DNA from: an uncultured Pelagibacteraceae bacterium
GTDB lineage: Bacteria > Pseudomonadota > Alphaproteobacteria > Pelagibacterales > Pelagibacteraceae
Direction of reading: 5' to 3'
DNA length: 64,000 nucleotides
Assembly (NCBI GenBank): GCA_902618205.1
Contig: CACMZL010000002.1
Span: 186,001 to 250,000 of the forward strand
Shown here piece after piece: positions 12,500 through 22,895 of this stretch; positions within the stretch are counted from its first letter, which is position 1; the number at the start of each line of letters is the position of its first letter. The translations under genes were made by a program, and so were the position numbers. Below the pieces are notes generated by a model that was not told where the DNA came from, searched no databases, and worked only from the letters and a program-made list of their open reading frames with translations.

Positions 12500-13660
12500 A
12501 TGAATATTCACGAACACCAAGCAAAGAATATACTTAGAAAATATGGAGCTAAAGTTCCGGATGGAGTTTATGCTCTAGATGTAAATGAATTATTGGAAAA
12601 AGCTAAAAATCTTAAAACTGATAAATATGTGTTGAAAGCACAAATTCATGCTGGAGGCAGAGGTAAAGCTGGTGGAGTTAAAATAGTAAATGATTTAAAA
12701 AGTCTTGAAACAGAGGCAAAATCCTTGCTTGGAAAAAAATTAATCACTCATCAGACAGGACCTAGCGGAAGAATTGTTAAAAGATTATATGTCGAAGTTT
12801 CATCTAACATTGATAAAGAATTTTATTTGTCTTGTGTTGTAGATCGTGCGAGCTCAAAGATAGCTTTTATCTCAAGTGATCAAGGGGGTATGGATATAGA
12901 AGAAGTCGCAATCAAATCTCCTGAGAAAATTTTAACAACAAAAGTAGATTTAGATAACGAAATATCTGATGAAAATTGTAATAAAATAATAAGTATTTTT
13001 AATCTAGATGAAGAAACAAAAGAACAAGGAATTAGTCTAATCAAGTCGATATACAAATTATTTATAGAAACCGATGCTAATTTAATCGAAATTAATCCTT
13101 TAATTTTAACAAAAGAAAAAGAGTTGATTTGTTTAGATGCAAAAATGAATTTTGATGGAAATGCTTTATTCAGACATCCAGAGCTAATTGAGTTGAGAGA
13201 CCTCAATGAAGAAGAAGAAACAGAGATAGAAGCTAGCAAGCATGATTTAGCATATATTAAACTTGATGGAACAATTGGATGCATGGTTAATGGAGCTGGG
13301 CTTGCAATGGCAACTATGGACATAATTAAATTATATGGAAAGGAACCAGCAAATTTTTTAGATGTTGGTGGTGGGGCTTCTAAAGAAAAAGTGGCAGCTG
13401 CTTTTAAAATAATTTTATCAGATAAAAATGTTAAAGGAATATTGATTAATATTTTTGGCGGAATAATGAGATGTGATGTTCTTGCCCAAGGTGTTGTGGA
13501 TGCAGCAAAAGAAATAAAAATGAATGTTCCTTTAGTTGTAAGATTAGCCGGAACAAATTTTGAAGAGGGAAAAAAAATACTTGATAATTCAGGTCTTGAG
13601 TTAATTTCTGCTTCTGATTTATCAGATGCTGCTAAAAAAATTGTAGAGGCTATTAAATAA
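12500..13660 (+). CDS. sucC: Succinyl-CoA synthetase beta subunit
   Basis: ADP-forming succinyl-CoA synthetase beta chain, carrying the nucleotide grasp and succinate site. The 386-residue protein starts [16 protein letters not shown] and contains the ATP-grasp glycine loop [10 protein letters not shown], Mg-binding [33 protein letters not shown] and [10 protein letters not shown]. sucD starts on the next base after its stop. A long antisense open frame over this gene is only a shadow. Confidence 0.98.
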   Translation: MNIHEHQAKNILRKYGAKVPDGVYALDVNELLEKAKNLKTDKYVLKAQIHAGGRGKAGGVKIVNDLKSLETEAKSLLGKKLITHQTGPSGRIVKRLYVEVSSNIDKEFYLSCVVDRASSKIAFISSDQGGMDIEEVAIKSPEKILTTKVDLDNEISDENCNKIISIFNLDEETKEQGISLIKSIYKLFIETDANLIEINPLILTKEKELICLDAKMNFDGNALFRHPELIELRDLNEEEETEIEASKHDLAYIKLDGTIGCMVNGAGLAMATMDIIKLYGKEPANFLDVGGGASKEKVAAAFKIILSDKNVKGILINIFGGIMRCDVLAQGVVDAAKEIKMNVPLVVRLAGTNFEEGKKILDNSGLELISASDLSDAAKKIVEAIK

Positions 13661-14536
13661 ATGTCAGTTTTAGTTAATAAAAACACAAAGTTAATTTGCC
13701 AAGGTTTTACGGGTAGTCACGGAACTTTTCATTCAGAGCAAGCAATTAAATATGGAACAAATTTAGTCGGAGGAGTTACACCAAAAAAAGGTGGTCAAAC
13801 TCATTTAGATAGACCAGTATTTAATACAGTAAAGGAAGCAGTCGATGAAACTGGTGCCAACGCAACTATGATTTATGTTCCTGCGAAATTTGCATCCGCA
13901 GCAATAATAGAGGCCATTGAAGCTAACTTAGAATTAATCGTTTGTATCACTGAGGGTATACCAGTTCTTGATATGATTAAGGTCAAAAAAAAGTTACTTA
14001 ATTCAAAATCAAGATTAATCGGTCCCAATTGTCCAGGGATAATTACGCCTGATGAATGCAAGATCGGAATAATGCCAGGAAATATACATAAAAAGGGTTC
14101 TGTTGGTATTGTATCAAGATCTGGAACTTTGACCTATGAGGCTGTCGCACAAACTACAGAGAATGATTTGGGACAATCAACATGTATAGGTATAGGTGGT
14201 GATCCAATAAATGGTACGAACTTCATTGATTGTTTAGACTTATTTTTAAAGGATGAGGAAACTAAATCAATTTTAATGATTGGTGAAATAGGAGGATCAG
14301 CTGAAGAAGAAGCAGCTGAATTCGTAAAAAATCATGAAATAAAAAAACCCATGGTTGGTTTTATTGCAGGTGTTACAGCACCACCGGGTAGAAGAATGGG
14401 ACATGCAGGAGCCATAATATCAGGTGGCAAAGGCGGTGCCAAAGATAAGATCAAAAAAATGGAAGATTGTGGTATAGAAGTTGCCACATCCCCTTCAGAA
14501 ATTGGAAAAACATTGTTAAATAAATTGTCCAATTGA
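13661..14536 (+). CDS. sucD: Succinyl-CoA synthetase alpha subunit
   Basis: Alpha chain that binds CoA and carries the phosphohistidine intermediate. The 291-residue protein has the CoA-binding fold ([17 protein letters not shown]), [39 protein letters not shown], the [10 protein letters not shown] power-helix region, and the phosphorylated histidine in [20 protein letters not shown]. It directly abuts sucC. The 30-base gap before sucA holds an AT-rich stretch (TATATT at 14552-14557) that might serve as a weak -10, but no clear promoter. Confidence 0.98.
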   Translation: MSVLVNKNTKLICQGFTGSHGTFHSEQAIKYGTNLVGGVTPKKGGQTHLDRPVFNTVKEAVDETGANATMIYVPAKFASAAIIEAIEANLELIVCITEGIPVLDMIKVKKKLLNSKSRLIGPNCPGIITPDECKIGIMPGNIHKKGSVGIVSRSGTLTYEAVAQTTENDLGQSTCIGIGGDPINGTNFIDCLDLFLKDEETKSILMIGEIGGSAEEEAAEFVKNHEIKKPMVGFIAGVTAPPGRRMGHAGAIISGGKGGAKDKIKKMEDCGIEVATSPSEIGKTLLNKLSN

Positions 14537-14566
14537 AAACAAAATTTAGTATTATATTAAAATAAA

Positions 14567-17464
14567 ATGAGCTCTCCTAAAAATCTGGAATATAAAAAAA
14601 CATCATTTCTAAATAAAGCTAATAGTGCATTTATTGAGGAAATGTATGTAAAATTTATAAATAAAGATCCATCTCTATCTGAAAGTTGGATTGAATATTT
14701 CTCAGGTGTAGATGAGGATATGAAGATATTAGTCGATGAGATAAATGGACCGTCGTGGAAACCTTTCTCAAAAAAAATTAATATAGAAGATGTTGAGAAA
14801 ACAGCTAAAGAAAATGAAAAAAACAAAGATAATTCTAGCAAGTTTAATTTTCAAGTAATTGCAAATTCAAATAAAAATTCAATAAGTGCCGTAGCCTTGA
14901 TAAGAGCTTATCGCTTAAGGGGACATCTATTATCAAAATTAGATCCTTTAGAATTGATGAAGTCAGAATATTTAGACGAATTACATCCTGAGTACTATGG
15001 TTTTAAAAAAGAAGATTATGACAAAGAAATTTTTCTAAACGGAATAATAAATAAAAAAAGTGCAAATATTAGAGAAATACTGAAGTTTTTAAAAAAAACT
15101 TATTGTGGTCCCATAGGTTATGAATACATGCATATTTCAAATCCAACTGAGAGAATGTGGTTTAGAGATAGAGTTGAAAAAGACGAGAATGCACTCAAGT
15201 TTACAAAAAATGGAAAGCAAGCAATTTTAAATAAATTAATACAAGCAGAGGGATTTGAAAAATTTTTAAACACAAAATATGTTGGTACTAAAAGATTTGG
15301 TTTAGATGGTGGAGAAAGTTTAATACCTGCTCTTGAGCAAATTATAAAAATCGGAGGACAATCCAAAATAAAAGAAGTTAAAATAGGAATGTCACATAGA
15401 GGAAGACTAAATGTCTTAGCAAACGTTTTACAAAAGTCTTATAAAAGAATTTTTAATGAATTTGCTGGTGAAATGGATGGTTCAGAAGATGGTGCTGGAG
15501 ATGTCAAATACCATTTAGGAGCCTCATCTGATAGAGAATTTGATGGAAATCCTGTACATGTTAGTTTAACAGATAATCCTTCACATTTAGAGGCAGTTAA
15601 TCCTGTTGTTCTTGGCCAAACTAGAGCTAAACAATTTTTTCACCAAGACAAAGAAAGAAATAAAGTTATACCAATATTAATTCACGGCGATGCTGCATTT
15701 GCAGGGCAAGGAATAGTAGCAGAGTGTTTTGCGATGTCCGGACTTCCTGGTCATAACACTGGAGGGACAATCCATATTATTGTTAACAACCAAATTGGAT
15801 TTACAACAAGTCCTAGATTTGCGCGATCTTCCCCTTATCCTTCTGACGTAGGTAAAATGGTTGATGCACCAATCATCCATGTTAATGGAGATGATCCTGA
15901 GGCAGTTGTTTACGCAACTAGAATAGCAACTGAGTTTAGATTAAAATTTAATAGAGATGTTGTAATTGATTTAATATGTTACAGAAGATTTGGACATAAT
16001 GAGGGAGATGAGCCATCTTTCACCCAACCACTTATGTACAAAAAAATTAGATCTCATCCATCTACAATTAAGATTTATGGTGAAAAGCTCGTAAATGAAG
16101 GACTTTTTACGAAACAAGATTTAGATCAACAAATTATTGATTTTAAAAATTTATTAGATGATCAATTTAAAAATGCGAAAGATTATAAACCTAAAATTAG
16201 GTGGTTTGAGGGAACTTGGTCGAGATATAAACCCGAAAGAGGTAAAGATAAAAGAGGTGTAACTGGATCAGATTTGAAAATTTTAAATAATATTTCTGAC
16301 AGAATACATGTTTTTCCAACTGATAAAAATATTCACAAAACCATAACAAAAATTATGGAAAATAGAAAAAAAACTATTAATGAAGGCTCAGGAATTGATT
16401 GGGCAACAGCTGAGTCTTTAGCATTTGGTTCATTATTAGTTGAAGGTTATCCAGTAAGGTTAGTAGGTCAGGACTCAGGTAGAGGTACCTTTAGTCAAAG
16501 ACACTCAGTTTTAAGAAATCAAATTGATAATTCAAGGTACATACCTTTAAACAATATATCTAGTAACCAAAAAAATTTTGAAATTGTAGATAGTTTTTTA
16601 TCTGAACTTGCAGTTTTAGGATTTGAATATGGATACAGTTTAGTAGAACCGAATACATTGACAATTTGGGAAGCTCAATTTGGAGATTTTGCAAATGGTG
16701 CACAAGTAATTATTGATCAATTTATATCATCTGGTGAAAGAAAGTGGAAAAGAGCATCAGGACTGGTTATGTTATTACCCCATGGTTATGAAGGACAAGG
16801 TCCAGAGCACTCTTCTGCGAGATTAGAGAGATTTTTACAATTATGTGCAAATGATAATTTACAAGTTATGAATTGTACTACACCTGCAAATTATTTTCAT
16901 GCTTTAAGAAGACAGATGCACCGTGATTTTAGAAAACCTTTAATTATAATGACACCTAAGTCACTTTTAAGAAATAAATATTGTGTATCAAATTTAGAAG
17001 ATTTTAGTAAAAAAAATTCTTTTCATAGAGTGCTATGGGATCATGCTAGAGATACTAAGCAAAAAGGTTTTATTAAGTTAAAAGAAGATAAAAAAATTAG
17101 AAAAGTAATATTATGCTCTGGAAAAATTTATTTTGATCTTCTCGCGGCAAGAGAGAAAATAAAAATCAATGATGTGATTTTGTATAGAATTGAACAACTA
17201 TATCCTTTCCCTGCAAAAAGTTTGGTTAAAGAGCTAAAACCATTTGCAAAAAATTCAAAATTTTATTGGTGCCAAGAGGAGCCCAAAAATATGGGTGCTT
17301 GGTTTGCTGTTAGAGATTATATACAATGGACATTAGAGACTATTAAGGCTAAAAACAATGCAATTTCTTACATTGGAAGAAGTCCAGATGCTACACCTGC
17401 TACAGGTTATGCAAGAAGACATAATTCTGAACAACAAGAAATTATAAATAAAGTATTTGAATAA
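14567..17464 (+). CDS. sucA: 2-oxoglutarate dehydrogenase E1 component
   Basis: Thiamine-diphosphate-dependent decarboxylase that transfers the succinyl group to the SucB lipoyl arm. The 965-residue protein fits the OGDH E1 family: the N-terminal docking segment (NSAFIEEMYVKFINKDPSLS...), GMSHRGRLNVLANVL, HLGASSDR, the ThDP motif HGDAAFAGQGIVAE ending near VNNQIGFTT, the RRFGHNEGDEPSFTQPLMY substrate/ThDP histidine region, and the transketolase pyrimidine domain (GQDSGRGTFSQRHSVL). It is immediately followed by sucB (one base spacing). Confidence 0.98.
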   Translation: MSSPKNLEYKKTSFLNKANSAFIEEMYVKFINKDPSLSESWIEYFSGVDEDMKILVDEINGPSWKPFSKKINIEDVEKTAKENEKNKDNSSKFNFQVIANSNKNSISAVALIRAYRLRGHLLSKLDPLELMKSEYLDELHPEYYGFKKEDYDKEIFLNGIINKKSANIREILKFLKKTYCGPIGYEYMHISNPTERMWFRDRVEKDENALKFTKNGKQAILNKLIQAEGFEKFLNTKYVGTKRFGLDGGESLIPALEQIIKIGGQSKIKEVKIGMSHRGRLNVLANVLQKSYKRIFNEFAGEMDGSEDGAGDVKYHLGASSDREFDGNPVHVSLTDNPSHLEAVNPVVLGQTRAKQFFHQDKERNKVIPILIHGDAAFAGQGIVAECFAMSGLPGHNTGGTIHIIVNNQIGFTTSPRFARSSPYPSDVGKMVDAPIIHVNGDDPEAVVYATRIATEFRLKFNRDVVIDLICYRRFGHNEGDEPSFTQPLMYKKIRSHPSTIKIYGEKLVNEGLFTKQDLDQQIIDFKNLLDDQFKNAKDYKPKIRWFEGTWSRYKPERGKDKRGVTGSDLKILNNISDRIHVFPTDKNIHKTITKIMENRKKTINEGSGIDWATAESLAFGSLLVEGYPVRLVGQDSGRGTFSQRHSVLRNQIDNSRYIPLNNISSNQKNFEIVDSFLSELAVLGFEYGYSLVEPNTLTIWEAQFGDFANGAQVIIDQFISSGERKWKRASGLVMLLPHGYEGQGPEHSSARLERFLQLCANDNLQVMNCTTPANYFHALRRQMHRDFRKPLIIMTPKSLLRNKYCVSNLEDFSKKNSFHRVLWDHARDTKQKGFIKLKEDKKIRKVILCSGKIYFDLLAAREKIKINDVILYRIEQLYPFPAKSLVKELKPFAKNSKFYWCQEEPKNMGAWFAVRDYIQWTLETIKAKNNAISYIGRSPDATPATGYARRHNSEQQEIINKVFE

Positions 17465-18739
17465 ATGAGTGAAAAAATATTAGTTCCAGTTTTGGGAGAA
17501 AGTATTACAGAGGCTACGGTCACGAAATGGTTAAAGAAAAAGGGTGATAACGTAGTTGCTGATGAAGCTGTAGTAGAATTAGAAACTGACAAAGTAAACT
17601 TAGAAGTTCCTGCACCTGCGAGTGGTGTTATATCAGAGATCAACTCAAAAGATGGTGATACAGTCGAAGTTGGAACTGTATTAGGAATGATTTCAGAAGG
17701 TGGTGCTCTTAAAGAAGAAAAGGAAGCTGAGCCGGATAAAGGAAACGTTGAAAAAAATAATGTAATAAATTTAGAAATCGAAAAGAAAAAAGATACAAAA
17801 AAAACTCAAGAACCTTTATTGCTTGACGAAGAACCATTGGTATTAACTGATGAAGTTAAAGAAACCAAGCCTATTAAACAAAATAAAATACTTTCTCCTG
17901 CTGTAAGAAAAATGGTTGTTGAAAATAAAATTAATTTAGATGAGGTAAAAGGGACAGGTAAAGATGGTAGAATTTTAAAAGGTGATTTAATAAGTTTAAT
18001 GGGAGCTAACCCTCAACCTAACGAAAGAAAAATTCAATACGGCGAAGAAGAACGAATTAAAATGTCAAGACTAAGACAAACGATTGCTAAACGTTTAAAA
18101 GAGGCTCAAAATAATGCAGCTATGCTTACAACGTTTAATGAGGTTGATATGTCAAATATAATTTCAATGAGAAAAGATAACCAAAAAGATTTCCAAAATA
18201 GTTATGGAATTAAACTTGGCTTCATGTCCTTTTTTGTGAAAGCTTGTATAGTAGGATTAAAATTATTTCCTGCAATAAATGCTGAAGTTGAAAATGATGA
18301 AATGATTTACAAAAATTATTATAATGTGAGCTTTGCAGTAGGAACTGAAAAAGGATTAGTAGTTCCAGTATTAAAAAATGCTGATGAAATGTCTTTTGCG
18401 GACATTGAAAAAAACATAAAAGATCTGTCAGACAAAGCAAAAAATGGTAGTCTTACTATAGAGGATCTTCAAGGTGGAACATTTACAATTAGCAATGGAG
18501 GTGTGTATGGATCAATGTTATCAACTCCTATTTTGAACCCTCCACAATCAGCAGTTCTTGGAATGCATAATATTGTTGAAAGACCTGTTGTTGTTGATGG
18601 TGAGATAAAAGCCAGACCTGTAATGTTTTTAGCATTGTCTTATGATCATAGAATAATTGATGGAAAAGAATCTGTGAGTTTTTTAAAAACTGTTAAAGAA
18701 AACTTAGAAGATCCAAGAAGGTTATTTTTAAATTTATAA
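17465..18739 (+). CDS. sucB: Dihydrolipoamide succinyltransferase (E2 of 2-oxoglutarate dehydrogenase)
   Basis: Transfers succinyl from lipoamide to CoA. The 424-residue protein has one N-terminal lipoyl domain with the lipoylated Lys43 in [12 protein letters not shown], an acidic and Lys-rich linker (about 85-140), a peripheral-subunit-binding domain ([20 protein letters not shown]...), and a catalytic domain ending with [16 protein letters not shown], whose His/Asp are catalytic. The lipoyl motif ETDKVNLEV and the 2-oxoglutarate gene order favour E2o over pyruvate E2. lpdA follows after one base. Confidence 0.97.
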   Translation: MSEKILVPVLGESITEATVTKWLKKKGDNVVADEAVVELETDKVNLEVPAPASGVISEINSKDGDTVEVGTVLGMISEGGALKEEKEAEPDKGNVEKNNVINLEIEKKKDTKKTQEPLLLDEEPLVLTDEVKETKPIKQNKILSPAVRKMVVENKINLDEVKGTGKDGRILKGDLISLMGANPQPNERKIQYGEEERIKMSRLRQTIAKRLKEAQNNAAMLTTFNEVDMSNIISMRKDNQKDFQNSYGIKLGFMSFFVKACIVGLKLFPAINAEVENDEMIYKNYYNVSFAVGTEKGLVVPVLKNADEMSFADIEKNIKDLSDKAKNGSLTIEDLQGGTFTISNGGVYGSMLSTPILNPPQSAVLGMHNIVERPVVVDGEIKARPVMFLALSYDHRIIDGKESVSFLKTVKENLEDPRRLFLNL

Positions 18740-18740
18740 T

Positions 18741-20138
18741 ATGTCAGAAAAATTTGATGTTACAGTAATTGGTGGTGGTCCTGGTGGTTATGTTTGTGCA
18801 ATTAGATTGTCTCAACTTGGACTTAAAACTGCATGCATAGAGTCTAGAGGATCTCTAGGGGGGACATGTTTAAATATTGGATGCATCCCATCAAAAAGTT
18901 TACTTAATTTATCTGAAAAATTCCACAGTGCTAAAAATTTTGAAAAAATTGGAATCGAGACTGGAGAAATAAAACTCAATTTAGATAAAATGATGAAAAA
19001 TAAAGATAAAGCTGTAACAGTTTTGACTAAAGGAGTTGAATTTTTATTCAAAAAAAACAAGGTCACTTATTTTAAAGGCAAAGGTTCATTTGAGAACGAG
19101 AATTCAATAAAAATTGAAGGCTCTGAAGGCACTAAAATAATTCAAACTGATAAAACAATAATCAGTACAGGATCAGAGCCAGTTTCATTGCCTGGAGTAG
19201 ATTTTGATGAAGAGAGAATTCTTTCTTCAACTGGAGCCCTATCTATTCCCAAACTCCCCAATAAAATGATTGTTGTTGGTGGAGGATATATAGGATTGGA
19301 AATGGGATCAGTTTGGTCAAGACTTGGCACTGAAGTTATAGTCGTTGAATTTTTAGATCATATCACGCCTGGAATGGATCGAGATATTTCAAATGAATTT
19401 ATGAAAATATTAAAGAAACAAGGTATAAAATTCAACCTTAATACTAAAGTTGATAAAATAACTAAAAACTCTAACGGTGTGACGGTTGAGACTTCACAAA
19501 ATGATGGCCAAAAAGTTAAACACGATGTTGATGTTGTTTTAATTTCTGTAGGAAGAAGACCTTATACTAAAAACTTAAATTTAGATAAAGTTGGTGTAAA
19601 GTTAGATGAAAAAGGAAGAGTCAAAGTAAATAAAAATTTTGAAACAAATGTTAAAAATATTTATGCAATAGGTGATGTTATTGATGGCCCAATGTTAGCC
19701 CATAAAGCTGAAGAGGAAGGAATTGCAGTTGCAGAATTAATAGCAGGCCAGTCAGGTCATGTTAATTATGATATTATTCCTGGAGTTGTTTATACATCTC
19801 CCGAGGTTGCTTATGTTGGCAAAAGCGAAGAGCAATTAAAAAAAGAAAACATAGGGTACAAAATTGGTAAATTTCCTTTTATGGCAAATTCAAGAGCCAA
19901 AGCAATTGATGAGCCAGAGGGTTTTGTAAAAATTTTGGCAGACCAATCAACTGATAAAGTGCTTGGTGTACATATTATTGGTCCTCATGCAGGAGAAATG
20001 ATAGCTGAGATGGCTGTCGCAATGGAATTTGGAGCTAGTTCCGAAGATATTGCAAGAACATGTCACGCACATCCAACATTTTCTGAAGCTATAAAAGAAG
20101 CAGCATTATCAGTAGATAAAAGACAAATTCACTCTTAA
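18741..20138 (+). CDS. lpdA: Dihydrolipoamide dehydrogenase (E3)
   Basis: Reoxidises lipoamide with NAD. The 465-residue flavoprotein has the FAD motif VIGGGPGGYVCAIRLSQLG, the redox disulfide GGTCLNIGCIPSK, the NAD-binding GGGYIGLEMGSVW, the second FAD motif IYAIGDVIDGPMLAHKAEEEG, and the active-site His in CHAHPTFSEA. It ends the energy-metabolism block. Its stop lies 3 bases from the stop of the opposing methyltransferase gene. Confidence 0.97.
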   Translation: MSEKFDVTVIGGGPGGYVCAIRLSQLGLKTACIESRGSLGGTCLNIGCIPSKSLLNLSEKFHSAKNFEKIGIETGEIKLNLDKMMKNKDKAVTVLTKGVEFLFKKNKVTYFKGKGSFENENSIKIEGSEGTKIIQTDKTIISTGSEPVSLPGVDFDEERILSSTGALSIPKLPNKMIVVGGGYIGLEMGSVWSRLGTEVIVVEFLDHITPGMDRDISNEFMKILKKQGIKFNLNTKVDKITKNSNGVTVETSQNDGQKVKHDVDVVLISVGRRPYTKNLNLDKVGVKLDEKGRVKVNKNFETNVKNIYAIGDVIDGPMLAHKAEEEGIAVAELIAGQSGHVNYDIIPGVVYTSPEVAYVGKSEEQLKKENIGYKIGKFPFMANSRAKAIDEPEGFVKILADQSTDKVLGVHIIGPHAGEMIAEMAVAMEFGASSEDIARTCHAHPTFSEAIKEAALSVDKRQIHS

Positions 20139-20141
20139 TAA

Positions 20142-20786
20142 TTATTTTTCTACATTCAATAAAGCAAATCTTTTAAATTTTTCTTCAAGTTTTATTTTAT
20201 TATTATTTGCAAATTCTTTTATTGCTTTTTCAACACTTTCAATTTTTGTAATACCTGCAAAATCATCACAAACAATTTTAGAGTTATTTTTCATGTTGTC
20301 ATAAAGTTTTTGTAAATCACTTAAAACAGTATCGTAACTATGGCCTCCATCTAAAAATACGAAATCAATTTCACTTAAAGGAATTTTTTCTAAAGTCACC
20401 CTTGTGTCTCCTTCTATTAGCTCAATATTTTGCGAAAATTTCTTTAAAAAATTTTGAACAGATATCTTTGAATTTAAATTTTCTTTTTTTATGAAATTAT
20501 AATAGATAGTTTTAAGTGGATTCGAAAACTTTTGATTTTCAAGAAATTTAGGTTCGATCTCATCTACACATGATGTTTTAGAAGATCCAAATAAATCTAA
20601 TCCGTAATATCTAAAATCACTACCAAAATTTTTCGTTAACAATTCACATATATTTCTTGATGTAACACCACAAAAAACACCAATTTCTAGAACATTTTTT
20701 GGCTTATATTCCTCAACTAAACTCAAAAAATTGTCCCCATAAGGTTTTTTTAAACCTGATTTTCTCCAGTAATAATTATATTTCAT
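20142..20786 (-). CDS. Class I SAM-dependent methyltransferase of unknown substrate
   Basis: A 214-residue protein with SAM-binding motif I VLEIGVFCGVTSRNI (about residues 34-48), an acidic motif II region (YYGLDLF), and the post-core strand IDFVFLDGGHSYDTVLSDL followed by CDDFAG. This pattern resembles Methyltransf_24/CmcI-like class I methyltransferases acting on small molecules or sugars. There is no signal peptide or membrane helix. It stands alone between the end of lpdA and divergent priA, so context gives no substrate. The 51-base gap to priA would have to contain both promoters; only AT-rich TATATA/TATAAA-like boxes are visible. Confidence 0.7.
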   Translation of the reverse strand: MKYNYYWRKSGLKKPYGDNFLSLVEEYKPKNVLEIGVFCGVTSRNICELLTKNFGSDFRYYGLDLFGSSKTSCVDEIEPKFLENQKFSNPLKTIYYNFIKKENLNSKISVQNFLKKFSQNIELIEGDTRVTLEKIPLSEIDFVFLDGGHSYDTVLSDLQKLYDNMKNNSKIVCDDFAGITKIESVEKAIKEFANNNKIKLEEKFKRFALLNVEK

Positions 20787-20837
20787 TTGATCTATTTATA
20801 TATTTTTAAGATATAAAAAAACTAAAATTAAATATTT

Positions 20838-22793
20838 ATGAAATATCCAGTTTTGTTGCCAAATATCTTTGATTATCCTTTTACATATGAAAGTGATATT
20901 AAATTAAAAGCAGGAGATTATGTAAAAGTTCCATTTGGTAAGAAAAATATTATTGGTGTAATTTGGGATTTTTTTGAAGAAAAGAATAATAAGGAATTTA
21001 AATTAAAATCTATAATTGAAAAAATAGAAATTGAACCGCTAAGTAAAAAGACAATGAATTTTCTAAAGTGGTTTTCCAATTACAATATTGTACCCCTAGG
21101 AATGTGTTTAAAACTGCATTTGATTAATGATGAAAATTTAAAAATAAAAAATGACAAAGATTTACTAAAATATGCTCTATCAAATGAAAAAGAAAGTTAT
21201 CAACTTTCTGAAGAGCAAGATAAAGCCTATAAAGAGTTATCCAAAAATGATACCAGTTTTAGAGTTCATTTACTTCAAGGTACAACCGGTTCTGGAAAAA
21301 CAATAGTTTATTTTAAAGCTATTGAAAAAATTATAAATATAGGATTGCAAGCTCTAATTTTATTACCAGAAATAGGGCTAACAAATGAGTTTGAAAAAAA
21401 ATTTAAATCTTATTTTGGATTTGAAGCTGCAGTTTGGCATTCAAAAGTCAGCCCAAAAAAAAGAAAAATTATATGGAATGGATTATCAGCAGGAAAAATT
21501 AAAGTAGTACTCGGAGCAAGATCGTCCTTATTTCTGCCATTCAAAAAATTAGGTTTGATAACTGTAGATGAAGAGCATGATCAATCTTATAAACAAGATG
21601 AAGGAATTATCTATAATGCTAGAGATATGGCAATATCAAGAGCTAAACACGAAAACATTCCAATAAATTTAGTAACTGCAGTTCCATCAATCGAAACATA
21701 CGAAAATATTAAAATTAAAAAATATAATTACTCAAGATTACTTAATCGATATAAAGGTGCAAATTTACCCAAACACCATGTTATCGATCTTTATCAAAAT
21801 CAACTAGCGACCAAAAGTTCTATATCTCTTAAAACTCTTGAAAAAGTAAAAGAACATTTAAATAAAAAAGATCAAGTTCTATTTTTCATAAATAGAAGAG
21901 GTTTTGCACCCTATGTTTTATGTAAAAAATGTTTAAATGTTTTTACATGCCCAAGGTGTTCTATAAATTTAGTATTTCACAAAAATAAAAAAATTCTTTT
22001 GTGTCATTACTGTGGATATAATTCAAAATTAAATAGAGATTGTAAAAAAGGAAATGTTTGTGAGTTTGTATTTAGTGGACCTGGGGTAGAAAAAATTGCA
22101 GAGGAAGTTAAAAACCTTTTTCCTAATAAAAAAACAATAATTTTTTCTAGCGACACAATGAATAAAGTATCTGGCAAAGATAAATTGAATAAAATTATAT
22201 CTGGTGAAATAGATATTCTTGTAGGTACTCAATTAATATCAAAAGGATTTCACTTTCCAAAATTGAATTGTATTGTTGTATTAGATATTGATTTAACTTC
22301 TCAAGGACATGATCTTAGGAGCACTGAAAAAAATTTACAACTTTACCACCAGTTATCAGGAAGAGCAGGTAGAACCGGCAAACCAGCTAATATTTATTTC
22401 CAAACATACAATTTAAAACCAGAAGTTATAAATCAAATTACAAATGAAGATCCTTTTAAATTTCTAGAAAATGAATTAAATTTAAGAAAGAGGAATAATT
22501 TACCGCCCTACGAAAGATTTATCGCTTTAATCTTATCTTCATCAAATGAAAAAAAACTTGATATAGATGCCGTAAAACTTAAAAATATTTTATCAAAGTC
22601 TATAGATGCAAAAATTTTAGGACCAGTAAATGCTCCAATATATAGAATTAATCAAAAATTCAGAAATAGACTATTAATAAGGGCAAAAAAAACATCTAGT
22701 GTTCAGAAAAAATTGAAAGATGTATTGAAAGATTTTCAACTCTCCAAAGGAATGAAACTTTCAGTTGATGTTGACCCTATCAGCTTCAATTAG
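20838..22793 (+). CDS. priA: Primosomal protein N', replication restart helicase
   Basis: Recognises stalled forks and loads the replicative helicase. The 651-residue protein is slightly short for PriA. Visible are Walker A GTTGSGKTIVYFKAIE, the DEAH-like VDEEHDQSYKQDEG, VPSIETY, the zinc-binding insertion starting at CKKC and CPRC, and helicase motifs V/VI (VGTQLISKGFHFP, SGRAGRTGKP). The zinc region has CKKC, CPRC and CHYC, but the fourth pair is C-X5-C (CKKGNVC) instead of the usual CPxC. It is followed by a 102-base gap before the ATP synthase operon. Confidence 0.93.
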   Translation: MKYPVLLPNIFDYPFTYESDIKLKAGDYVKVPFGKKNIIGVIWDFFEEKNNKEFKLKSIIEKIEIEPLSKKTMNFLKWFSNYNIVPLGMCLKLHLINDENLKIKNDKDLLKYALSNEKESYQLSEEQDKAYKELSKNDTSFRVHLLQGTTGSGKTIVYFKAIEKIINIGLQALILLPEIGLTNEFEKKFKSYFGFEAAVWHSKVSPKKRKIIWNGLSAGKIKVVLGARSSLFLPFKKLGLITVDEEHDQSYKQDEGIIYNARDMAISRAKHENIPINLVTAVPSIETYENIKIKKYNYSRLLNRYKGANLPKHHVIDLYQNQLATKSSISLKTLEKVKEHLNKKDQVLFFINRRGFAPYVLCKKCLNVFTCPRCSINLVFHKNKKILLCHYCGYNSKLNRDCKKGNVCEFVFSGPGVEKIAEEVKNLFPNKKTIIFSSDTMNKVSGKDKLNKIISGEIDILVGTQLISKGFHFPKLNCIVVLDIDLTSQGHDLRSTEKNLQLYHQLSGRAGRTGKPANIYFQTYNLKPEVINQITNEDPFKFLENELNLRKRNNLPPYERFIALILSSSNEKKLDIDAVKLKNILSKSIDAKILGPVNAPIYRINQKFRNRLLIRAKKTSSVQKKLKDVLKDFQLSKGMKLSVDVDPISFN

Positions 22794-22813
22794 CCCATTA
22801 AATCTTACCATTT

Positions 22814-22857
22814 TTCACAATCTGAGCCTTGAAGACTGATAATTCGTATGTTATCTA
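22814..22857 (+). promoter_or_regulatory. Candidate promoter(s) of the F1 ATP synthase operon
   Basis: In the 102-base gap between priA and atpH there are two overlapping sigma-70-like candidates: TTCACA (22814-22819) with GATAAT (22838-22843, spacing 18), and TTGAAG (22829-22834) with TATCTA (22852-22857, spacing 17). Either would give a 30-50 base leader. I see no terminator hairpin for priA here. The call is based on motif similarity only. Confidence 0.3.
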
Positions 22858-22895
22858 AGCGAAATTTTAAACATCTTCATAATTGAAAGTATAAA

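Noticed and set aside
12880-13686. 268-codon open frame antisense to sucC and the start of sucD
   Set aside because: The translation is Ser/Ile-rich with no domain pattern, and both sense genes are well conserved. It is a codon-bias shadow.
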